From Rhizobium sp. BK602 (GTDB lineage Bacteria > Pseudomonadota > Alphaproteobacteria > Rhizobiales > Rhizobiaceae), in the NCBI RefSeq assembly GCF_014195095.1, contig NZ_JACIBC010000002.1, forward strand, positions 930,001 to 994,000: 64,000 bases of DNA. The letters are read 5' to 3'. The notes under the pieces are model-generated. The model ran no database searches. It was not told the origin of the DNA and saw nothing but the letters and a program-made list of their open reading frames with translations. The position numbers were made by a program, and so were the translations under genes. The first letter of the stretch is position 1, and each line of letters begins with the position of its first letter. Shown in pieces: positions 28,165-34,963 of the stretch.

Positions 28165-29538
28165 ATGACCGCGCGCATTCTGGTAGTCGACGATATCCCG
28201 GCCAATGTGAAGCTCCTTGAAGCGCGGCTGCTGGCCGAATATTTCGAGGTGCTGACGGCTGAAGACGGGCTGAAGGCGCTCGCCGTCTGCGAGAGCACGC
28301 AGGTCGATCTCGTCCTGCTCGATATCATGATGCCGGGCATGGACGGTTTCGATGTCTGCGAGCGGCTGAAATCCGATCCGCGCACCTCGCATATCCCCGT
28401 GGTCATGGTGACGGCGCTGGATCAGCCCGCCGACCGCGTGCGCGGCCTGAAGGCCGGTGCCGACGATTTCCTCACCAAGCCGGTGAACGACCTGCAGCTT
28501 ATCTCGCGCGTCAAGAGCCTGCTGCGCCTGAAGACGCTGAGCGACGAGCTGCGGATGCGCAACGAAACGGCGCGCAATTTCGGCATCGAGGATTTGCTGC
28601 GCATGGGCGACGGCCGCGCCGATGAGAGCGGGCACATATTGCTCGTCGACGGCCGCGCCAATTCGCAGGAGCGCATCGTCCGCGCCCTGAAGCCGATCGC
28701 GGAGGTCACGGCGACATCCGATCCGCAGGCGGCACTGTTCGAGGCGGCGGAGCGGCCGTTCGAGCTGGTCATCGTCAACTCCAATTTCGACGACTACGAT
28801 CCGCTGCGGCTCTGCTCGCAGCTTCGGTCGCTGGAGCGCACGCGCTTCCTGCCGGTGCTGCTGGTGACGGAGCAGGGGGCCGACGAAATGATCGTCCGGG
28901 CGCTCGATCTCGGTGTCAACGATTATATCGTCCGGCCGCTGGACCCGAACGAGCTGGTGGCCCGCAGCCTGACACAGATCCGCCGCAAGCGGTACAATGA
29001 CCGTCTGCGCGCCAGCGTGCAGCAGACGATCGAGCTGGCGGTCACGGACGCCCTTACCGGGCTGAACAACAGGCGCTATCTCGACAATCACCTGAAGATC
29101 CTCTTCGATCGCTCTCTGGCGAGAGGGCGGCCGCTCTCGATACTGATCACCGACATAGACCGCTTCAAGCTGGTGAACGACACCTATGGCCATGACGCCG
29201 GTGACGAGGTGCTGAAGGAGTTTGCCTCCCGCATCCGCTCGACTGTGCGCGGTGCGGATCTGGCCTGCCGCTATGGCGGGGAGGAATTCGTCGTGGTGAT
29301 GCCGGATACCTCGCCGGAGATCGCAGCCGCCGTTGCCGAGCGTTTGCGCGCGGCGGTGGAGACCGTACCCGTCACGCTTCGGGAAACCGGAGCGGCGCTC
29401 ACCATCACCGCATCTTTCGGCATTTCATCCCGCCTGGAAACCGTCGAGACACCCGAGCAATTGATGAAGCAAGCCGATCGCGCTTTGTATGAGGCCAAGA
29501 AGGCTGGCCGAAACCGAGTTGTCGCAGCCGCGGCCTGA
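28165..29538 (+). CDS. pleD: Diguanylate cyclase response regulator PleD
   Basis: Encodes 457 residues: receiver domain 1 (Asp 53 in LLDIMMPGMDG), a second receiver-like adaptor domain, and a GGDEF domain with an active GGEEF at 371-375. An inhibitory site RGAD at 362-365, five residues before it, matches the RxxD feedback site. It makes cyclic-di-GMP on phosphorylation and drives the motile-to-sessile switch. It is cotranscribed with divK. A perfect 18-bp palindrome begins at the stop codon, and a weak terminator follows at 29581-29601. Confidence 0.96.
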   Translation: MTARILVVDDIPANVKLLEARLLAEYFEVLTAEDGLKALAVCESTQVDLVLLDIMMPGMDGFDVCERLKSDPRTSHIPVVMVTALDQPADRVRGLKAGADDFLTKPVNDLQLISRVKSLLRLKTLSDELRMRNETARNFGIEDLLRMGDGRADESGHILLVDGRANSQERIVRALKPIAEVTATSDPQAALFEAAERPFELVIVNSNFDDYDPLRLCSQLRSLERTRFLPVLLVTEQGADEMIVRALDLGVNDYIVRPLDPNELVARSLTQIRRKRYNDRLRASVQQTIELAVTDALTGLNNRRYLDNHLKILFDRSLARGRPLSILITDIDRFKLVNDTYGHDAGDEVLKEFASRIRSTVRGADLACRYGGEEFVVVMPDTSPEIAAAVAERLRAAVETVPVTLRETGAALTITASFGISSRLETVETPEQLMKQADRALYEAKKAGRNRVVAAAA

Positions 29539-29580
29539 GCCGGATCGATCCGGCTGAGACGCTTGAATACCCTTTGAAAT

Positions 29581-29601
29581 CCGCGGGTTTTTCGCGGTTT
29601 T
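29581..29601 (+). terminator. Possible terminator after pleD
   Basis: CCGCG (29581-29585) pairs with CGCGG (29593-29597) and is followed by TTTT. The stem is short, so it is a modest candidate. Just before it, at 29538-29555, lies the perfect palindrome AGCCGGATCGATCCGGCT. Confidence 0.45.
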
Positions 29602-29679
29602 GAGCAGTGCTTAAAAAAATGTAATGATTATTCCACAATTATATGTGGGCCGAATCCCGCAGCAGCATAAGCTTTATAA

Positions 29680-29939
29680 TTGTCGTATAAGAAAGCGGAA
29701 ATACTTGATCGTCGGCGATCGGCTGGCAAGCGAAATGTATTGTGCGCAATATGCCGGTCGGCATCGAAGTGGAGACGGCTCAAGACTATCGGGGCGCCAT
29801 CCATAATATGCCCATCGGCAAAGTATGAAATCGATCCTGAATATCTCTGGCTGAAAGTTTCTATGTATGCGCCGACTATCTCTTCGGCTTTAGAATAGGC
29901 TCACGCCGGAATTTCTATCTTTTCGAGTGGCAGGACTGA
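29680..29939 (+). pseudogene. Possible decayed PilZ-domain gene
   Basis: From the TTG at 29680 one frame reads MSYKKAEILDRRRSAGKR, like the RRxxR start of PilZ c-di-GMP-binding proteins. The coherent text then continues one frame over as CIVRNMPVGIEVETAQDYRG (about 29730-29800), runs into TGA codons at 29826 and 29835, and resumes as FYVCADYLFGFRIGSRRNF to a TGA at 29937. This fits a gene broken by a frameshift and stops. Position beside pleD fits a c-di-GMP theme. The family assignment is tentative. Confidence 0.3.
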
Positions 29940-30044
29940 ATGAAAGCGGGAGTTTTAACCATCCGGTCAAAGGAAAAATTTTTATCATTAAGAATTTGTT
30001 GATTTTCTTTCGATTTCGCGCAAATTTAGTCTCGTATACAGATA

Positions 30045-30209
30045 GCCCGAGAGGGTTTCGCAATACCCCATGATGCTCAGGTCCGCCGCATCTCCTGGGT
30101 CGTGGGGTCGGTCGGCTGGCAGGCAAATTCAAACGGTTCCTCGTGCCGTTTTGCAGGCTAGCCGGCCCCCGAATTGGAAACGCCGCCTCTTTCGGGAGAG
30201 CGGCGTTTT
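30045..30209 (+). ncRNA. Candidate structured small RNA between pleD and rpmG
   Basis: Three consecutive hairpins can be drawn. The first pairs CCCCATGA with TCGTGGGG (about 30066-30108) with inner CAGG/CCTG. The second is a long stem GGTCGGCTGGC with GCTAGCCGGCC (about 30109-30168) enclosing AAACGG/CCGTTT. The third is a terminator stem AAACGCCGC/GCGGCGTTT with a T-run at 30178-30209. Loops contain CTCCT and TTCCTC, complementary to ribosome sites, as in many trans-acting RNAs. A TATACA (30035-30040) may be the -10. No known family was recognised. Confidence 0.45.
30178..30209 (+). terminator. Intrinsic terminator of the candidate RNA
   Basis: AAACGCCGC pairs with GCGGCGTTT around a CTCTTTCGGGAGA loop that can pair further, followed by TTTTC. 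Confidence 0.65.
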
Positions 30210-30289
30210 CTTTGGTCCATATATCGACGCATCCTCGACCTATGTCGGCTCTCCGGCCACGCGATATCCGATGCCCGTAAGCCGGCAAA

Positions 30290-30322
30290 GAAAAAGGCGC
30301 CAACCTCTCGGTCGCGCCTCTT
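30290..30322 (-). terminator. Intrinsic terminator of rpmG
   Basis: On the minus strand GGCGCGACC and GGTTGGCGCC form a stem (GGCGC/GCGCC with inner ACC/GGT), followed by TTTTTC. It lies 22 bases after the rpmG stop. Confidence 0.75.
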
Positions 30323-30344
30323 TAATAACCAGAAGTTCGGAAAC

Positions 30345-30512
30345 TTACTTGATCTTCGTTTCCTTGAACTCGACGTGCTTCTTAGCAATCGGGTCGTACT
30401 TCGTCTTCGTCATCTTGTCCGTCATCGTACGGCTGTTCTTCGTCGTGACGTAGAAGAAACCGGTGTCGGCCGTCGACAGCAGCTTGATCTTGATGGTGGT
30501 AGCCTTGGCCAT
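30345..30512 (-). CDS. rpmG: 50S ribosomal protein L33
   Basis: Encodes 55 residues ([20 protein letters not shown] at the start, [11 protein letters not shown] at the end), exactly the size and pattern of bacterial L33. It lacks the CxxC pairs of zinc-binding L33, so it is the zinc-free form. The ATG at 30512 has AGGCAGGAC upstream. A terminator follows. Confidence 0.96.
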   Translation of the reverse strand: MAKATTIKIKLLSTADTGFFYVTTKNSRTMTDKMTKTKYDPIAKKHVEFKETKIK

Positions 30513-30607
30513 GGTCGTCCTGCCTTTAAGAAAATGAAAGCCGTGGACGGCCAGTGCGGTGGTCCACGGCAAATTCTGGCGCGAAAATACAAATCGCGCC
30601 CGAAAAG

Positions 30608-31792
30608 TCAACCTCTGTTGCCCATGAAAAGAAGCCGTATCCCCGAAAGCAGGACATAAAGGCCGAAGAAAAACGCGATTGCCCAGGCAAAGCCGCTGGG
30701 ATTGGCGATATCCATGGCGGTGCCGACGGTTGGCGGGCCGAGCACCATGCCGATCGCATAACAGAAAACGAAGGCGGCATTGGCGGCGACGAGGTCGGAG
30801 CCCGTCAGCCGCGTGCCGAGATGGCTGAGGCCCACCGTATACATGCCGGAGACACAGCCGCCCCAGAACAAGAGGATGACCGCGAGCACGATCCAGTTGG
30901 ACGACAGCGACGGCAGCAGCAGCGCTCCGACGAGGCCGATGGCGGCCATGATCGACAGAAGGGGCCGCTTGTCGCGCAAATGATCGGCAAGCAATCCCAG
31001 CGGGATCTGGAAGACGAAGTTGCCGACACCCATCACCGTCAGCAGCAGCGCCGCCTGTGATTCGTTGAAGCCGAGGCGCGTGGCATAGCTGGTGAAAAGG
31101 GAGCCGCCGCCGACGGTGACGGCGCCGAACACGAAGACGGCGGCCGTGGCCGTCGGCACCAGGAAGATGTAGCGGACGAAATGCAGTTCCGGCTTTTCAT
31201 CGACGATTGGGCTTTCGTTGCGGGCGATGAAGATCGGTATGGTCGCGGCGAGAATGATGCAGGCGCCGATGGCAAACGGCAGCAGTCCCTCGCTGCCGAC
31301 CAGCGAGAACAGCAGCGGACCGGCCGCGAAACCCAGCGAGAACACCGTGGAATAGAGGCCGAGCACGAAGCCGCGCTTGGAGGGCGGGGAGGCGGCGTTG
31401 ATCCAGAATTCCGACAGGATGAACAGCGTCGTGGTGGACCCGTGGAAGATCAGGCGCAGCGGAAACCAGAGCACCAGGCTATCGGCGTAATAGAAGCCGA
31501 GCGAACTCAGCGCCGAGAGCACCACGGCCCAGATCATCGTCTGCACGACGCCGAATCGATGGGCGAGCTTGGTGGTGATCAGCGCCGCGAGCATGGCGGC
31601 GATCCCCATCATCGCCGTGTTCAGCCCGATCAGGCTCGAGGGAATGCCGCGTTTTTCCAGAATGATGCTGAGAAGCGGAAGGCCGAGGCCGATGGCGATG
31701 CCGACGGCGGAAACGGACGAAATGGCAGCGACGAGCGAAGGCCAATGAATTTCCTCGACATGACCGGCCTTGCCGTTCGTCGGTTCTGACAT
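30608..31792 (-). CDS. MFS transporter
   Basis: Encodes 394 residues with about 12 membrane segments. The start ATG 31792 is preceded by AAGGATCAATTC, giving a good ribosome site. The loop between helices 2 and 3 ([15 protein letters not shown]) and helices 8-9 ([18 protein letters not shown]) follow the D-R-x-G-R type pattern of the major facilitator superfamily, YfkF/multidrug-like subgroup. Substrate unknown. A 17-bp near-perfect palindrome (31815-31831) lies just upstream and may be an operator. Confidence 0.85.
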   Translation of the reverse strand: MSEPTNGKAGHVEEIHWPSLVAAISSVSAVGIAIGLGLPLLSIILEKRGIPSSLIGLNTAMMGIAAMLAALITTKLAHRFGVVQTMIWAVVLSALSSLGFYYADSLVLWFPLRLIFHGSTTTLFILSEFWINAASPPSKRGFVLGLYSTVFSLGFAAGPLLFSLVGSEGLLPFAIGACIILAATIPIFIARNESPIVDEKPELHFVRYIFLVPTATAAVFVFGAVTVGGGSLFTSYATRLGFNESQAALLLTVMGVGNFVFQIPLGLLADHLRDKRPLLSIMAAIGLVGALLLPSLSSNWIVLAVILLFWGGCVSGMYTVGLSHLGTRLTGSDLVAANAAFVFCYAIGMVLGPPTVGTAMDIANPSGFAWAIAFFFGLYVLLSGIRLLFMGNRG

Positions 31793-32098
31793 GAATTGAT
31801 CCTTAGTGCATGTTGCGAACGAATCGTTCGCGACGCGGGGGACAGAAAGGCACGGCTCGGCCAAATCCAGATGACGGGTCGGCTTTCATGGGATCGATCA
31901 CACCCTCCAGAATGATCCTTTCGACGCCCGGCATGTTCAGGCAAGAAATGCAGCCGATGTCAAGCCGGTGGAGCTGTGGCAACCCCGGCGAATCACTCAT
32001 ATGCGGTGGATCGGCCTCTCTTCGCCTCGATGAGCGCAGGGGCGCATGGCGGTGCGGGCCAGCCGGCAAGGCTGGCGCCATGCTCAAGGAACCGTCAT
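31793..32098. other. 306-base gap between DUF983 and MFS genes
   Basis: Apart from the palindrome at 31815-31831 I see no gene with a ribosome site. A minus-strand frame from about 32001 (65 codons) has no Shine-Dalgarno sequence and no recognisable family, so it is not called. Confidence 0.5.
31815..31831. promoter_or_regulatory. Palindromic operator candidate upstream of the MFS gene
   Basis: GCGAACGA-A-TCGTTCGC is a 17-bp palindrome around one central base and extends imperfectly to GT...AC on both sides. It lies 23-39 bases before the MFS start codon, a typical place for a repressor site such as a TetR- or MarR-type dimer. No regulator gene is adjacent. Confidence 0.5.
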
Positions 32099-32554
32099 TC
32101 ACGAACGGTCGTTTCCCTGATCCCATTCTTCGGGACTGTCGTCATGGCCGCCGAAGCCATGCATCCGGAGCGCCCATTGCAGGCCGATCACGCCGCCCTT
32201 GATCGGCTGGATGGCGGCAAGCGCGGTGATCACCGTGATCGGCGCCCAGATGGCGAGATGGACCCAGATCGGCAGCGGATAGGCCATGTCGACCATCATG
32301 TAGCCACCGACGACGATATGGCCGAGCACGAGGATCACCAGATAGGGCGGCAGGTCGTCGGCGCGCTGGTGGGACATGTCTTCGCCGCAGACGGCGCAGC
32401 GGTCGACGGGCTTCAGGAAGGAGCGAAAGAGCTTGCCGGTGCCGCAGCGCGGGCAGCGGTTCAGCATGCCGCGCAGGATCGAGCGTCCGAGCGGACGCTC
32501 CGCCTCTTCGGGGCTGCCGTAGCGGATGGTGGTATCGGACGGGCTGCTCGTCAT
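32099..32554 (-). CDS. DUF983 family membrane protein
   Basis: Encodes 151 residues. Two zinc-finger-like pairs, CPRCGTGKLF and CAVCGED (residues about 34-60), precede two membrane helices (YLVILVLGHIVVGGYMM and LAIWAPITVITALAAI). This is the DUF983 architecture, a family of unknown function. It lies 30 bases after rnr on the same strand and is probably cotranscribed with topA-rnr, a conserved alphaproteobacterial order. Confidence 0.88.
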   Translation of the reverse strand: MTSSPSDTTIRYGSPEEAERPLGRSILRGMLNRCPRCGTGKLFRSFLKPVDRCAVCGEDMSHQRADDLPPYLVILVLGHIVVGGYMMVDMAYPLPIWVHLAIWAPITVITALAAIQPIKGGVIGLQWALRMHGFGGHDDSPEEWDQGNDRS

Positions 32555-32584
32555 GAATGTTTCCTTCCTGCCGGCAGCCGTCCT

Positions 32585-34963
32585 TCATCGGCGGCCGCGC
32601 GGTGGTCTCGTTCCAGGCGCCTTGCGCGCCGGGCTCTTGTTGCGGCGCGTCGCCTTGTGGAAGGAACGCACGGCGGTTGGCATCGGACGGCCGTCGCTCA
32701 GCATCTCGAAGCGCAGCGCGCCGGCCAGCGGGATCGCTTCCGCCAGACGCACCGTCACGCCGTCGCCGAGGCGATAGCCGAGCCCCGTCCTTTCACCGGT
32801 CAGCGCCTGATGCGCCTCGTCATAGATGAAATAGTCGGAGCCGAGCGTAGATATAGGGATGAAACCGTCGGCGCCATAGTCCGGCAGGGTGACAAAAAGT
32901 CCCGCCTTGGTGACGCCGCCGACGCGCGCCTGGAATTCTTCGCCGACGCGGCCGGCGAGATGATGGGCGATCAGCCGGTCGACCGTCTCGCGCTCGGCCG
33001 CCATGGCGCGGCGCTCGAAGGTGGAAATCTCGGCGGCAATATCGTCGAGGGCTGCCTCCTCGTCGGGCGTGATGCCGCCTTCGCCGAAGCCGAGCGAGCC
33101 GACGAGGGCGCGATGTACGATCAGGTCGGCATAGCGGCGGATCGGCGAGGTGAAATGCGCGTATTTCATCAGGTTCAGGCCGAAATGCCCGATATTGTCA
33201 GGGCTGTAGATCGCCTGGCTCTGCGAGCGCAGCACCATCTCGTTGACCATGGTCTGATGCGCGGTCCCCTCGGCCTTCGCCAGAATGCCGTTGAAGCTGT
33301 TGGCGCGGACATTGCCGCCCTTGGCAAGCGAGATGCCGAGGGTGGCCAGGAATTCGCGCAGCACTTCCTGCTTGGCGAGCGTCGGGCCGTCGTGGATACG
33401 ATAGATCAGCACTTGCCGCTTCTTTTCCAGCGTCTCGGCGGCGGCGACGTTCGCCTGGATCATCATTTCTTCGATGAGCTTATGGGCATCGAGGCGCGGC
33501 GGAACGAAGACGCGGTCGACCGTGCCGTCCGGCTTCAGCAGGATCTTGCGTTCGGGCATGTCGAGTTCGAGCGGCTGGCGCCGGTCGCGGCCGCGCTGCA
33601 TGACCCTGTAGGCGTGCCAAAGAGGCTTCAGGATCGGTTCCAGCATCGGGCCGGTCTTGTCGTCCGGTTGACCGTCGATCGCCGCCTGCGCCTGCTGGTA
33701 GGAGAGCTTGGCGGCACTCTTCATCATGATGCGGTGGAAGGTATGCCCCGCCTTGCGGCCTTCCTTGGAAAAGATCATCCGCACGGCAAGGGCGGGGCGA
33801 TCGACGCCTTCCTTGAGCGAGCAGAGATCGTTGGAGATGCGCTCCGGCAGCATCGGCACGACGCGGTCGGGGAAATAGACCGAATTGCCGCGCTTCAGGG
33901 CCTCGCGGTCGAGCGCGGAGCCGGGCCGGACGTACCAGGAGACGTCGGCAATGGCGACGGTGACGATCACGCCGTCGGGATTGTCGGGCGAGGGGTCCAT
34001 TTCGGCATAGACGGCGTCGTCGTGGTCCTTGGCGTCGGCGGGGTCGATGGTGATCAGCGGCAGGCTGCGCCAGTCCTCGCGGTGCGCCATGGTGGCCGGC
34101 TTGGCCGCGTCCGCCTCGGCGATGGCGGCCGGGGGGAAGACATGCGGAATGCCATGCGCATGGATGGCGATCATCGAGATCGCCTTTTCCGAAGCGACGG
34201 AACCGACGACCGACAGGACCTTGGCGCGCTGCAGGCCGAAACGGCCGAGACGCGCCACTTCGACTTCGACCAGATCGCCGTCCTTGGCCTCGCCGGTATA
34301 GTCCGGATCGATCACCATTTCCTCGCCGCGCCGCTCGATCGGCATCAGACGACCGCCGCCACCCGGCGTTTCGCGGAAGACGCCCATGGAGGCGGCCTGA
34401 CGCTTGTCGATGACCTTGATGATGCGGGCGGTATAGGCCGGCCCGCCGCGGTCGACGGCCGGGAATATCTTGGCGAGGATGCGGTCGCCCATGCCGGCGA
34501 CGGGCGCCTTGCCCTTGCCGTTACGGCCGGCGGGCGAGGAGGATTGCCGGACGAGGACAGCCGGCGCGACGCCGCTCTCTTCGGCCCATTCCGTCGGACG
34601 GGCGATCAGCTCGCCATCCTTGTCGCGGGTGGTGATATCGAGCACGGCGATCGGCGGCAGCGCGCCAGGGCGGATGAGCGACTTGCGGCTCTTTTGCACC
34701 ATGCCGTCCTGTTCGAGCTCGCGCAGCAGGGTCTTGAGTTCGACGCGGGCTTCGCCCTTCAGCCCGAAGGCCTTGGCGAGTTCCCGCTTGGATGCCTGCT
34801 GCGGATGCTCGGCGATGAAGCGCAGGAGAACCTCGCGCGGCGGCAGGACGCCGTGGATGATCGCCATCATCGGCTCCGCGTCACCGCCCTTTTTCGTCAC
34901 GCGGCCTGCCTTACCGGAGCGGCGCTCCGGCGATGAATTCCTGCCGCGCGGTTCTCTGCTCAC
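32585..34963 (-). CDS. rnr: Ribonuclease R
   Basis: Encodes 792 residues from the GTG at 34963, whose GTGA overlaps the topA stop; an ATG at 34870 is an alternative start. It is a processive 3'-5' exoribonuclease for structured RNA. Visible parts are an N-terminal winged-helix region (LLRFIAEHPQQASKRELAKAFG), cold-shock domains, the RNB catalytic domain with TIDPADAKDHDDAVYAE (metal Asp residues) and FTSPIRRYADLIVHR, an S1 domain near the C-terminus (FQARVGGVTKAGLFVTL), and a short basic tail. Nothing is missing. Confidence 0.95.
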   Translation of the reverse strand: MSREPRGRNSSPERRSGKAGRVTKKGGDAEPMMAIIHGVLPPREVLLRFIAEHPQQASKRELAKAFGLKGEARVELKTLLRELEQDGMVQKSRKSLIRPGALPPIAVLDITTRDKDGELIARPTEWAEESGVAPAVLVRQSSSPAGRNGKGKAPVAGMGDRILAKIFPAVDRGGPAYTARIIKVIDKRQAASMGVFRETPGGGGRLMPIERRGEEMVIDPDYTGEAKDGDLVEVEVARLGRFGLQRAKVLSVVGSVASEKAISMIAIHAHGIPHVFPPAAIAEADAAKPATMAHREDWRSLPLITIDPADAKDHDDAVYAEMDPSPDNPDGVIVTVAIADVSWYVRPGSALDREALKRGNSVYFPDRVVPMLPERISNDLCSLKEGVDRPALAVRMIFSKEGRKAGHTFHRIMMKSAAKLSYQQAQAAIDGQPDDKTGPMLEPILKPLWHAYRVMQRGRDRRQPLELDMPERKILLKPDGTVDRVFVPPRLDAHKLIEEMMIQANVAAAETLEKKRQVLIYRIHDGPTLAKQEVLREFLATLGISLAKGGNVRANSFNGILAKAEGTAHQTMVNEMVLRSQSQAIYSPDNIGHFGLNLMKYAHFTSPIRRYADLIVHRALVGSLGFGEGGITPDEEAALDDIAAEISTFERRAMAAERETVDRLIAHHLAGRVGEEFQARVGGVTKAGLFVTLPDYGADGFIPISTLGSDYFIYDEAHQALTGERTGLGYRLGDGVTVRLAEAIPLAGALRFEMLSDGRPMPTAVRSFHKATRRNKSPARKAPGTRPPRGRR

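Larger units (their letters stand above)
29539..30344. other. 806-base region between pleD and rpmG
   Basis: No intact gene is seen. The left third is AT-rich and holds inverted repeats (CCACA-ATTATA-TGTGG near 29632) and a possible PilZ-like gene remnant. The right third holds a hairpin-rich stretch ending in a terminator, and then the terminator of rpmG on the other strand. Confidence 0.6.

Noticed and set aside
29624..29806. 60-codon plus-strand frame after pleD
   Set aside because: It is in a different frame from the PilZ-like text, has no ribosome site and looks like read-through of degraded sequence.
30040..30209. Identification of the structured RNA as 6S RNA
   Set aside because: It folds as three consecutive hairpins, not one long rod with a central bubble.
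31803..32001. 65-codon minus-strand frame between the DUF983 and MFS genes
   Set aside because: There is no Shine-Dalgarno sequence, it runs through the operator-like palindrome, and it resembles nothing known.
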